A stretch of 16,815 bases of DNA from Pseudomonadota bacterium (GCA_023444445.1 JAEXMK010000032.1:1-16815), one strand, 5' to 3'; shown: positions 1 through 6,816, counted from the stretch's first letter. Made by a program: numbers and translations. The notes: generated by a model from the sequence alone, not told the origin.

Positions 1-7
1 TCACGAA

Positions 8-1153
8 ATGAATATCGTCGCCAACTGGAGCTACCCCACCGCCGTGAAGCTTGGCCGGGGCCGGATCAAGGAACTGGCGGAAGCCTGCAAGACGCTCGGC
101 ATCAAGAAGCCGTTGCTCGTCACCGATCGCGGTCTTGCCAATATGGCGATTACCGCGCATGCGCTGGATGTGCTGGAAGAGGCGGGTCTCGGCCGGGCGA
201 TCTTCGCCGAAGTCGATCCGAACCCGAACGAAATCAACATGGAAGCGGGCGTGAAAGCTTACCGCGATGGCGGCCATGATGGTGTCGTGGCCTTTGGCGG
301 CGGCTCGGGGCTCGACCTTGGCAAGACCATCGCCTTCATGGCTGGGCAGACCCGCCCGGTCTGGGATTTTGAGGATATCGGCGACTGGTGGACACGGGCG
401 GACGCTTCCAAGATCGCGCCTATCGTCGCTGTTCCGACGACGGCGGGCACTGGTTCGGAAGTCGGTCGCGCCAGTGTCATCACCAATTCGCAGACACATG
501 TGAAGAAGATCATTTTCCATCCGAAGCTTTTGCCCGGCGTCGTCATTTGCGATCCGGAGCTGACGGTCGGCATGCCGAAGGTCATCACGGCCGGCACGGG
601 CATGGATGCCTTTGCTCATTGCCTGGAGGCCTATTCGTCGCCCTTTTATCATCCCATGAGCGCCGGTGTGGCGCTGGAGGGTCTGCGTCTCGTCAAGGAA
701 TTCCTGCCACGCGCCTATAAGGACGGGACGGATATTGAAGCCCGCACCAACATGATGGCGGCGGCAGCGATGGGGGCGGTAGCCTTCCAGAAGGGTCTCG
801 GCGCCATCCATTCGCTCTCGCATCCGATCGGTGCAGTCTACAACACCCATCACGGCATGACCAACGCCGTCGTCATGCCGGCCGTGCTGCGCTTCAACCG
901 TCCGGCTATCGAGGACAAGATTGCCCGCGCCGCTGCCTATCTTGGCATTTCCGGCGGTTTCGACGGCTTTTATGACTATGTGCTGGAGCTTCGCAAGGAA
1001 CTCGGCGTGCCGGAGAATCTCACCGCCATGGGCATCAAGCCGGATCGTATCGACGAACTGGCGGCGGAAGCTATCAAGGATCCGAGCTGCGGTGGCAATC
1101 CGGTGCCGATGACGCTTGACAATACCAAGGCGCTTTTTGAGGCTTGCTTTTAA
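8..1153 (+). CDS. Iron-containing alcohol dehydrogenase (group III)
   Basis: NAD(P)-dependent oxidation of an alcohol or reduction of an aldehyde in the cytoplasm; the substrate cannot be read from sequence. The 381-residue product has the usual length of the family. Visible motifs are the nucleotide-binding GGGS at 97-100 with D103, PTTAGTGSEVG at 143-153, and GMDAFAHCLEAY at 198-209. The expected metal ligands are D200, H204, H268 (in HSLSHPIG) and H282 (in HHG), spaced as in FucO. The ATG at 8 gives a natural N-terminus for the family (residues NWSYPTAVKLGRG), so the gene looks complete although only seven upstream bases are visible and the ribosome site cannot be judged. It may be the last gene of an operon entering from the left, because a repeat and then a terminator follow. 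Family call is firm; substrate (short-chain alcohol, 4-hydroxybutyrate or lactaldehyde type) is open. Confidence 0.93.
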   Translation: MNIVANWSYPTAVKLGRGRIKELAEACKTLGIKKPLLVTDRGLANMAITAHALDVLEEAGLGRAIFAEVDPNPNEINMEAGVKAYRDGGHDGVVAFGGGSGLDLGKTIAFMAGQTRPVWDFEDIGDWWTRADASKIAPIVAVPTTAGTGSEVGRASVITNSQTHVKKIIFHPKLLPGVVICDPELTVGMPKVITAGTGMDAFAHCLEAYSSPFYHPMSAGVALEGLRLVKEFLPRAYKDGTDIEARTNMMAAAAMGAVAFQKGLGAIHSLSHPIGAVYNTHHGMTNAVVMPAVLRFNRPAIEDKIARAAAYLGISGGFDGFYDYVLELRKELGVPENLTAMGIKPDRIDELAAEAIKDPSCGGNPVPMTLDNTKALFEACF

Positions 1154-1203
1154 GAAGTGACCTTTAATCGTCAGGTTTGTGAGAGGTCGAGAGGGTGCCG
1201 CTT

Positions 1204-1328
1204 GTTTCTTCTCCCCGTGGGGGAGAAGTCCGCGGCAGCGGGATGAGGGGGCGACGGTCGAGATATACGGAGAGCTTCCCCCCTCATCCGACCCTTCGGG
1301 CCACCTTCTCCCCGGCGGGGGGAAGAAA
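1204..1328. repeat. Palindromic mosaic intergenic repeat (RIME-like)
   Basis: This non-coding stretch after the alcohol dehydrogenase is built of nested inverted repeats. A perfect hairpin CTTCTCCCC-GTG-GGGGAGAAG lies at 1208-1228. The block GGGATGAGGGGG (1240-1251) pairs with CCCCCTCATCC (1279-1289). The outer arms GTTTCTTCTCCCC (1204-1216) and GGGGGGAAGAAAC (1316-1328) are near-complementary. The CCCTCATCCG...CCACCTTCTCCCC core is the kind of sequence found repeatedly between genes in Rhizobiaceae (RIME elements); that identification is from memory and needs a copy count. It has no transposase and no credible gene. Confidence 0.75.
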
Positions 1329-1388
1329 CCTGCGGCGACTTTACGCCCCGCATCGGTGTCGAGCGACCATATGACCTTTAATCCATGT

Positions 1389-1415
1389 AGCCCGCGACGC
1401 CATCGCGGGCTTTTT
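1389..1415 (+). terminator. Rho-independent terminator
   Basis: Perfect 9-bp stem AGCCCGCGA (1389-1397) / TCGCGGGCT (1403-1411) with a 5-nt loop, followed by a run of T. It lies about 235 bases after the alcohol dehydrogenase stop, beyond the repeat, and ends plus-strand transcription before the parA-like gene. Confidence 0.8.
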
Positions 1416-1435
1416 GTTCCGCGGCATACCCGTTA

Positions 1436-1463
1436 TTAGCCATTTATTAACCCTGTTCGTTAA
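1436..1463 (+). promoter_or_regulatory. Candidate regulatory box upstream of the ParA-like gene
   Basis: Two overlapping patterns occur here. TTAG-N7-TTAA (1436-1450) is one base off the CtrA full box TTAA-N7-TTAA. TTAAC-N7-GTTAA (1447-1463) is a perfect inverted repeat. They sit 74-101 bases before the ParA-like start, where a promoter would be expected. No convincing -35/-10 pair is visible, so the call is tentative. Confidence 0.3.
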
Positions 1464-1536
1464 GATTATGGAAAGCACCATGAATTGCTTCGGTGCGTGA
1501 ATGAGCATGAAACGGCTCTGACGAACAGGGGGTATC

Positions 1537-2253
1537 ATGTCAGTCATCACTTTCGCCAATACCAAGGGCGGTGCGGGGAAAACCACGGCCGTGCTGCTTC
1601 TGGCAACCGAACTGGCCCGTAGCGGCCATCGCGTGACGGTTCTCGATGCCGATCCGCAATTGTGGATTTCCCGTTGGCACGAATTATCGGGCGAGATCGA
1701 AAATCTCTCGGTGATTTCGCATGTGACGATGGCCTCGCTTGAGGGCCATATCCGCGAAAACAAGGCCAGTACCGACTGTTTCATCATCGACCTGCCGGGT
1801 GCGAAAACCCCGCTTTTGACCATGGCGCTCGGTATTTCCGATCATGTGCTGATCCCGGTTCAGGGCTCGGCCATGGATGCTCGCGGTGCTGCCGAAGTTC
1901 TCGATCACATAGAATTCCTGAACCGCAAGATGGGCAAGCAGATCGCCCACTCCATCGTGCTGACGCGGGTCAACGCCATGGTGGCGACGCGTTCGCTGCT
2001 GCTCGTCAAGATGCTGCTGGCGGAAAAAAAGGTGTCGATGCTCAATACGGCGATTGTCGAGCGGGCGGCTTATCGCGATATTTTCGACTACGGCGGAACG
2101 CTTCTCTGTCTAGATGGAAAGAAGGTCAGCAATATCGACAAGGCGGTCGAAAATGCAGCAGCCTTTGCCGAGGAGGTCATCACCCTCCTGCCGAAAAGGC
2201 TTCCGAGGCGCGTTGCGCACCTGGCACGTCTGGTGACGCGCAGGGCTGCCTGA
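1537..2253 (+). CDS. Orphan ParA/VirC1-like ATPase
   Basis: A 238-residue P-loop ATPase of the ParA/MinD superfamily. The deviant Walker A motif is KGGAGKTT (10-17) with the signature lysine K10. The switch region is LDADPQ (36-41) and the Walker B region is FIIDLPG (82-88) with D85. The length, the TFxNxKGGAGKTTA start and the TFA/WRE-type region after DADPQ resemble VirC1 of the Ti plasmid and other short ParA proteins without an N-terminal DNA-binding domain. The last 20 residues are rich in arginine and could form a basic amphipathic helix that binds DNA or membrane. A Shine-Dalgarno (CAGGGGG, about 1525-1531) supports the ATG. No parB or RepB lies beside it, so its cargo is unknown. ParA fold is sure; role in positioning DNA or protein complexes is inference. 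Confidence 0.88.
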   Translation: MSVITFANTKGGAGKTTAVLLLATELARSGHRVTVLDADPQLWISRWHELSGEIENLSVISHVTMASLEGHIRENKASTDCFIIDLPGAKTPLLTMALGISDHVLIPVQGSAMDARGAAEVLDHIEFLNRKMGKQIAHSIVLTRVNAMVATRSLLLVKMLLAEKKVSMLNTAIVERAAYRDIFDYGGTLLCLDGKKVSNIDKAVENAAAFAEEVITLLPKRLPRRVAHLARLVTRRAA

Positions 2254-2330
2254 TCCATCATTTCGATCCCCGGCTGGTTGCAGGAAAACTGCGACGTTGG
2301 ATGAAATGGACTTCTCGCAAAATGCGTAGC

Positions 2331-2355
2331 AAAGGCGCCGTTACGAGGCGCTTTC
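2331..2355 (+). terminator. Possible weak terminator after the ParA-like gene
   Basis: AAAG-GCGCC (2331-2339) can pair with GGCGC-TTT (2347-2354) with one bulge. The loop is 7 nt and the T-run is only three long, so termination would be weak. It is the only candidate between the ParA-like gene and the tetR promoter. Confidence 0.3.
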
Positions 2356-2372
2356 CGAGACCTCTTCAGTGC

Positions 2373-2415
2373 GCGAAAATTTTCGCTTGATTTGGAAACG
2401 ATCGTTTCCTATATT
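2373..2415 (+). promoter_or_regulatory. tetR promoter with operator filling the spacer
   Basis: A near-consensus promoter is visible: -35 TTGATT (2387-2392), exactly 17 bp, -10 TATATT (2410-2415). The spacer is almost wholly a perfect 16-bp palindrome GGAAACGATCGTTTCC (2394-2409), a classic place for a TetR repressor to block RNA polymerase. A second perfect palindrome, GCGAAAATTTTCGC (2373-2386), abuts the -35. Expected transcription start is 2421-2423, at the ATG itself. Autorepression by the adjacent TetR is inferred. Confidence 0.75.
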
Positions 2416-2421
2416 CCGCTC

Positions 2422-3045
2422 ATGAGCAATTTGAGCCAGTCCAGTTCCCCCGAACAACGCCATCGCGGCCGCCCGCGCGAGTTCGATCTTGATCGCGCGC
2501 TCGATGGCGCAATCAAGGTGTTCTCGCGGCGCGGTTATCACGCCACCTCGGTTGGCGATCTTACAGATGCGATGGAACTGGCGCAGGGCAGTCTCTACAA
2601 GGCCTTCAAGGACAAGAAAGCCATCTTTATCGCAACGATGGAGCGCTACAGGATCATACAAACCGAGCGTTTCGAGGCGGCTGTGGGCGGTTTCGAGACC
2701 GGTTATGAGCGTCTGAGAGCCGGGCTGATGTTTTATGCCGAACGATCTCATGGCGGAGTCGGCTCTGACGGATGTCTCGTGGTTGGTGCTGCTGCCGATC
2801 TGGCTGCGCTGGATGACGAGATTGCCGTCGTGGTCGAGCGGGCGGTGAAGGCGAGGGAACGGATCGTCGCTCGCATCATCACCGAAGGGCAGAAGGATGG
2901 TTCAGTGCATTCGAAGGCCGACCCGGATGATCTCGCCCGAGCGATGCTGTGCATGATGTACGGCATGCGCGTGGTGGGGAAAACCGGGCGCAGCCTCAAG
3001 GACATGGTGGCCGTGGTTGATATCGCCATGAAGCTTGCCGCGTAA
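2422..3045 (+). CDS. TetR/AcrR-family transcriptional repressor
   Basis: A 207-residue TetR-type repressor. The N-terminal DNA-binding domain spans about 20-68, with RPREFDLDRALDGAIKVFSRRGYHATSV and the recognition segment QGSLYKAF (55-62), which is well conserved. The C-terminal ligand and dimer domain is divergent, as usual. I chose the ATG at 2422 because the longer frame from TTG at 2392 would translate through the -10 and operator. There is no Shine-Dalgarno, and the predicted transcript begins at or within a base of the ATG, so the mRNA may be leaderless. The MFS gene follows after 43 bases and carries a copy of the same operator, so the pair is most likely a self-regulated, inducible efflux unit. 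The inducer is unknown. Confidence 0.92.
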   Translation: MSNLSQSSSPEQRHRGRPREFDLDRALDGAIKVFSRRGYHATSVGDLTDAMELAQGSLYKAFKDKKAIFIATMERYRIIQTERFEAAVGGFETGYERLRAGLMFYAERSHGGVGSDGCLVVGAAADLAALDDEIAVVVERAVKARERIVARIITEGQKDGSVHSKADPDDLARAMLCMMYGMRVVGKTGRSLKDMVAVVDIAMKLAA

Positions 3046-3060
3046 TTTTGTGAATATTTA

Positions 3061-3076
3061 GGAAACATTCGTTTCC
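3061..3076 (+). promoter_or_regulatory. Second TetR operator, upstream of the MFS gene
   Basis: GGAAACATTCGTTTCC matches the tetR operator at 14 of 16 positions; both arms (GGAAAC and GTTTCC) are identical and only the centre differs. It ends exactly 12 nt before the MFS ATG, the same distance as at tetR. A -10-like CATATT overlaps its right edge (3076-3081), but no good -35 is present, so local promoter activity is uncertain. Confidence 0.7.
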
Positions 3077-3088
3077 ATATTGGAGAAA

Positions 3089-4297
3089 ATGATGACGACG
3101 CGTGTAATTGATGGGGAGGATGTTGAGGCAACATCCATTTCCCCGGCTCTGACGTTTTTGCTCGCGACAGCCTGCGGGCTGATTGCAGCCAATCTTTATT
3201 ATGGCCAGCCGCTTGCCGGCATCATTGGATCGGAGCTTCGCCTTTCGGCCGGAGCCACTGGCCTGATCGTCACGCTGACGCAGATCGGTTACGGCGTCGG
3301 CCTGCTGTTCGTCGTGCCGCTTGGCGATCTCATCGAAAACCGCAAGCTGGTGGTCAGTTCGGTCTCGATGGCGGTATTGTCGCTCGTCGCCGCTGCGTTC
3401 GCCCCGCATGCCACACCGTTCCTGATCGCGGCCTTCCTGGTCGGCGTCAGTTCGGTGGCGGTTCAGGTCATCGTTCCCTATGCCGCGCATATGGCGCCGC
3501 ATGCCATTCGCGGACGGGTGGTCGGCAATGTCATGAGCGGGTTGATGGCCGGCATCATGCTGGCGCGGCCGGTTTCCAGCCTGCTGTCGGAAGTTGTCTC
3601 CTGGCGGGGCGTATTTCTGACGTCGGCGGCCGTCATGGCGCTTCTTGCCGTGGTGCTTTTCCGGCTTCTCCCCATCCGCATGCCCGAGGCCCGGCTGAGC
3701 TATGGCGCATTGATGGCCTCCATGGGCAGGCTTGCCCTTCATACGCCGATCCTGCGGCGGCGGGCGATCTACCATGCTTTCCTCTTTGCCGCCTTCAGCC
3801 TGTTCTGGACGACGACGCCGCTTTATCTGAGTGGACCGCATTTCAATCTCAGCCAGGGTGAGATCGCGCTGTTCGCACTGGCGGGCGCAGCCGGCACCGT
3901 GGCCGCACCGATTGCCGGGCGAATGGCCGATCGTGGCTGGACCCGGGTGGCCACCCTTTTTGCACTGGTATCGGTGGCACTCTCCTTCGCCGTCACGCAT
4001 CTGGCGCCCGAAGGCTCACATCTGGCGCTCGCCATTCTGGTCGTCGCCGCCATCGTTCTGGATTTCGGTGTCACCACCAATCTGGTGCTTGGTCAGCGGG
4101 CAATCTTCACGCTCGGAGCGGAATTCCGCAGCCGCCTGAACGGCATCTACATGGCGACGTTTTTCATGGGCGGCGCGATCGGTTCCGCCGTGGGGGGCTG
4201 GGCCTATGCCGTCGGTGAATGGCAAGCTGCCTCGTGGATCGGTTTTGCCCTGCCGATGGCGGCGCTACTTTATTTCCTGACGGAAAAGCGCGGATAA
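3089..4297 (+). CDS. MFS transporter, probable drug or sugar exporter
   Basis: A 402-residue inner-membrane protein with about 12 hydrophobic helices, the standard size of the 12-TM major facilitator group. TM1 carries the ANLYYGQPL pattern seen in AraJ/YnfM-like efflux proteins. The loop after TM2 carries motif A as GDLIENRK (79-86). An ARP-containing glycine-rich stretch (GLMAGIMLARP) in TM5 resembles the antiporter motif C. The start is ATG 3089 or ATG 3092: GGAG at 3082-3085 favours 3092, while the operator-to-ATG spacing shared with tetR favours 3089. The gene directly follows tetR and has its own operator copy, so it should be derepressed by whatever the TetR protein senses. Transport by proton antiport is inferred from family; the substrate is unknown. 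Confidence 0.92.
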   Translation: MMTTRVIDGEDVEATSISPALTFLLATACGLIAANLYYGQPLAGIIGSELRLSAGATGLIVTLTQIGYGVGLLFVVPLGDLIENRKLVVSSVSMAVLSLVAAAFAPHATPFLIAAFLVGVSSVAVQVIVPYAAHMAPHAIRGRVVGNVMSGLMAGIMLARPVSSLLSEVVSWRGVFLTSAAVMALLAVVLFRLLPIRMPEARLSYGALMASMGRLALHTPILRRRAIYHAFLFAAFSLFWTTTPLYLSGPHFNLSQGEIALFALAGAAGTVAAPIAGRMADRGWTRVATLFALVSVALSFAVTHLAPEGSHLALAILVVAAIVLDFGVTTNLVLGQRAIFTLGAEFRSRLNGIYMATFFMGGAIGSAVGGWAYAVGEWQAASWIGFALPMAALLYFLTEKRG

Positions 4298-4310
4298 ACC
4301 CCACTGACGA

Positions 4311-4347
4311 AAAAGCCCGCGTCGAGACGCGGGCTTTTCTTTTTTTG
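4311..4347. terminator. Bidirectional terminator between the MFS and transpeptidase genes
   Basis: Stem GCCCGCGT (4315-4322) / ACGCGGGC (4327-4334) with loop CGAG. It is flanked by an A-run on the left and TTTT-C-TTTTTTT on the right, so it can work on both strands. It serves the convergent MFS (+) and L,D-transpeptidase (-) genes, whose stops lie 13 and 8 bases outside it. Confidence 0.9.
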
Positions 4348-4355
4348 CCGTCGAT

Positions 4356-5759
4356 TTATTCGGCGAATTCGACCACGACGCCGGGGCGGACCATTTTTGC
4401 CAGCTCGGTCGCATCCCAGTTCGTGAGGCGAATACAACCGTGGCTGTTGGTCTTGCCGATCTTGGAGGGTTCCGGCGTGCCGTGGATACCGTAGGTCGGC
4501 TTCGACAGGGCGATCCAGACCGTACCGACCGGACCATTCGGGCCCGGCGGGATTTGCAGGATCTTGTCGTTCTGGCCCTGCTTGAAGTTGATCTTCGGAT
4601 TATAGGTGTATCCGGGATTAAGCGCGACGCGCTCCACCGTATGCGTGCCGCTCGGCGAAGGGGTATCCGTGGAGCCAATGGTGGCAGGATAGGCCGCAAT
4701 CAGATTGCCGTCCTGACCATAAGCAAAGACCTGCTTGATGCCCTTATGCGCGACGATTCGGGCGACCTGGCCCTTCTTCGGCTCACCGGGATTGACGACC
4801 TTGATGATGGTGCCTGGCACGGTGAAATCAATGCCGGGGTTCAGTTCCTTCAAATAGGTCTCGTCCATATGAAAGCGTTCGGCCAGCGCTTCCGTGGTCG
4901 AGGTGAAGGAGAGTGCGGGCAGCTGCGATTTCGCGGCATAGTCATCCGGAATGGAGGCGACATAGGGGCCGGCGGCATCGGCGGCGGTGATCGTGTAGTC
5001 GACGATCGGCATGCCGCCGGAAGCACGCAGCCGTTCCAGAATATCATCGGAATTGTTCGGATCCAGCTTTTCGCCGGTCATGTCCTGCCACGCGGCAATC
5101 GCCTTGTTGACGTTGTCGCCCATCTTGCCGTCGATGACGCCGGGCGAGATGCCTTCGCGATCGAGGAAAGTCTGGAGCGCGACGATTTCCTGGCGCGAAC
5201 GGTTGACCGGCGTCGTCACCGGCGTGTGGCGCTCGATCAAATGTTCAGGCTGTGGAACGGCGGCCGTGGTGCTTTCGCCCGGCATCGGCTGTCCAAGTGG
5301 TCCGCTTTCGACCGCGCCGGGGGCAGGAACGGAGCCGGTATAGACATTATCGTCGGAACCATCGCCGCGATATTCGCGGTAGTCGCGCACCCTGCCATTG
5401 TCCTGATAGCCATAGTCGCGCTGAGGTTCCCGGTACTGACCACCGTACTGGCCACCGGGAGCGGGCGGATAATAGGTCGTATCCTGCTGGCGCGCCTGCT
5501 GACGCTGCTGGTATCCGGAGGGCATTTCGGTGGCCAGCAGATTGCCGTAGCGATCGTAAAATACAGTGCGGCCCATCGTGTCACGGCTGATGACGATATC
5601 GCCACGCTCGGGCATGAAGTCGAGAACACGACCATCCGGCGTGACCAGCATGGTCTGCTGTTGGTCGCCATAACGCTGCTGCGCGCCAGCCTGTAGCGGG
5701 GCGAAAACCGACGCCAGCGCGACCGTCAGACCTAGAGCTGCGTTAAGAAACTGTTTCAC
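4356..5759 (-). CDS. Secreted L,D-transpeptidase (YkuD) with PG-binding and LysM-like regions
   Basis: A periplasmic enzyme expected to form 3-3 cross-links in peptidoglycan or attach proteins to it. The 467-residue product begins with a signal peptide (KQFLNAALGLTVALASVFAPLQAGA, cleavage near AGA-QQ). A low-complexity Q/Y/G/R-rich stretch follows to about 180. A peptidoglycan-binding-like helical repeat (IVALQTFLDREG, about 188-245) and a degenerate LysM-like segment (about 290-322) come next. The YkuD catalytic domain runs from about 330 to the end, with H426 and the active-site SHGCIRLTN at 439-447 (H440, C442). I chose GTG 5759 because it places the signal peptide at the N-terminus and AAGGGA lies about 10 nt upstream; a GTG at 5795 would add 12 residues. 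Rhizobiales that grow from the pole carry many such enzymes. A CtrA-type box upstream suggests cell-cycle control. Confidence 0.93.
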   Translation of the reverse strand: MKQFLNAALGLTVALASVFAPLQAGAQQRYGDQQQTMLVTPDGRVLDFMPERGDIVISRDTMGRTVFYDRYGNLLATEMPSGYQQRQQARQQDTTYYPPAPGGQYGGQYREPQRDYGYQDNGRVRDYREYRGDGSDDNVYTGSVPAPGAVESGPLGQPMPGESTTAAVPQPEHLIERHTPVTTPVNRSRQEIVALQTFLDREGISPGVIDGKMGDNVNKAIAAWQDMTGEKLDPNNSDDILERLRASGGMPIVDYTITAADAAGPYVASIPDDYAAKSQLPALSFTSTTEALAERFHMDETYLKELNPGIDFTVPGTIIKVVNPGEPKKGQVARIVAHKGIKQVFAYGQDGNLIAAYPATIGSTDTPSPSGTHTVERVALNPGYTYNPKINFKQGQNDKILQIPPGPNGPVGTVWIALSKPTYGIHGTPEPSKIGKTNSHGCIRLTNWDATELAKMVRPGVVVEFAE

Positions 5760-5836
5760 GATTCTGCTATCCCTTGCTTCGTCACCGATAAACACACGCT
5801 AATCTTGACCCTATTGTGAAAAAGGTGAATTCGCGG

Positions 5837-5851
5837 TTAATGCAATCTTAA
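5837..5851. promoter_or_regulatory. CtrA-type full box
   Basis: TTAA-TGCAATC-TTAA is an exact TTAA-N7-TTAA site. On the minus strand it reads TTAAGATTGCATTAAC, including the extra C of the consensus. It lies 78 bases before the transpeptidase start and 63 bases before the divergent gene. A possible minus-strand promoter uses its TTAACC half as -35 with CACAAT 16 bp downstream. A GANTC site (GATTC, 5760-5764), the CcrM methylation target, touches the transpeptidase start. Binding is not shown by sequence. Confidence 0.5.
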
Positions 5852-5914
5852 TTTCCGTCACGGTTAGTAGCGTTTCCGTGATCCATGCGTTTTTACTGCC
5901 ACAGGGAGGTTGTC

Positions 5915-6748
5915 TTGCGTTCGTTTCAGGCCGGCAGATCGCCACGCATTTTCCTCGACGAAACCTCCGTTTTCGATATCGGCTCCTGTGTCGTCGACGG
6001 CATCGATATCGCGCCTGGCCGCGCCATTCCAGATGATGGCGATGCGCGCATCGATCATTCGCTGGAGGGCTTTCTCTTCACCTGTGGTCCCGACCATATC
6101 CGTCATCCTGAGCCGATTGATGGTGATCGCGAGGGGCGTCGGTATCCCTTGCATGGGTCGTTTTCTGCGCATCCCGCGACCATCATAATCTTCGACGTTC
6201 ATGAGACCAATGCGCTGGCGCGCGTCGAGGTTCCCGTGAAGCTCGCCGATGGTGGTGCAGCACTTCTGGAGCGGACATGGCGCATCGATGGCGAAAGCGG
6301 CGAGGTCAGCCTCGATGACAGGATCGTCAATACGTCCGGGCGGCCGATCCCGGTGTTCCTGATGTATCATATGAATATCGGCGCCCGTCTGTTTGACGAT
6401 GCGGTGCGGCTTGAAGGCGCAATGCTGGACGGGGGCGGTCATGGCTGGCGGTTTGGCGATGAGCCGGGCAGTGTTTTCTGTGTCTCGGCCGGTAAGGATG
6501 AATGGGCGGAATTGAAACTCGGCCCGATTGCGGCCATTGGCGGGAAGACGCTCACCGTGCGTTTTCGCACGGAGACGCTGCCCTACCTCCAAATGTGGCG
6601 CAATCAGAAAGCACCCGCCAATGTGCTGGGCATCGAGCCTGTTTCGCACCGCTGGGTGGAGCGCCGGGAGCTTGAGGTGGCCGGCGAGTTCAATATCCTT
6701 CAGCCGGGCGAAAGCCGCTCCTTCGGCCTGCGCTTTTCCATTCTTTGA
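5915..6748 (+). CDS. DUF4432-like protein of the galactose-mutarotase superfamily
   Basis: A 277-residue protein resembling DUF4432, a group in the aldose 1-epimerase/galactose-mutarotase fold that is mostly uncharacterised. Supporting features are the YPLHGSFSAHPA segment (LHG at 79-81), the FLMYHMNIG strand, LPYLQMWRN, and GIEPVSHRW at 239-247 near the C-terminal FNILQPGESRSFGLRF strand. It should be a soluble beta-sandwich protein binding a sugar or sugar derivative. I chose the TTG at 5915 because a near-perfect AGGGAGG (5903-5909) lies 5 nt upstream. The in-frame ATG at 5885 has no ribosome site, and starting there would put this Shine-Dalgarno inside the gene. It is divergent from the transpeptidase gene and shares its upstream region, including the CtrA box. 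The catalytic activity is unknown. Confidence 0.82.
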   Translation: MRSFQAGRSPRIFLDETSVFDIGSCVVDGIDIAPGRAIPDDGDARIDHSLEGFLFTCGPDHIRHPEPIDGDREGRRYPLHGSFSAHPATIIIFDVHETNALARVEVPVKLADGGAALLERTWRIDGESGEVSLDDRIVNTSGRPIPVFLMYHMNIGARLFDDAVRLEGAMLDGGGHGWRFGDEPGSVFCVSAGKDEWAELKLGPIAAIGGKTLTVRFRTETLPYLQMWRNQKAPANVLGIEPVSHRWVERRELEVAGEFNILQPGESRSFGLRFSIL

Positions 6749-6816
6749 GCCGTACCGAATGAGGATCGCCCGTCATTGACGCCGCGGTTTTGACCGCTTA
6801 CATCGGATGCGGATTT

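Noticed and set aside
1480..1500. Tiny frame ATG AAT TGC TTC GGT GCG TGA as a leader peptide
   Set aside because: Six codons, no ribosome site, and no attenuator structure downstream.
2392..2421. TTG start giving a longer TetR protein
   Set aside because: It would translate the operator and -10 element; the ATG at 2422 gives the normal N-terminus.
2996..4000. 334-codon minus-strand frame over the MFS gene
   Set aside because: Extremely rich in H/R/Q/D, the mirror of hydrophobic codons in the transporter; not a plausible protein.
4440..5696. 418-codon open frame on the plus strand opposite the L,D-transpeptidase
   Set aside because: Antisense shadow with unnatural R/G/I/V composition; the minus frame has signal peptide and catalytic motif.
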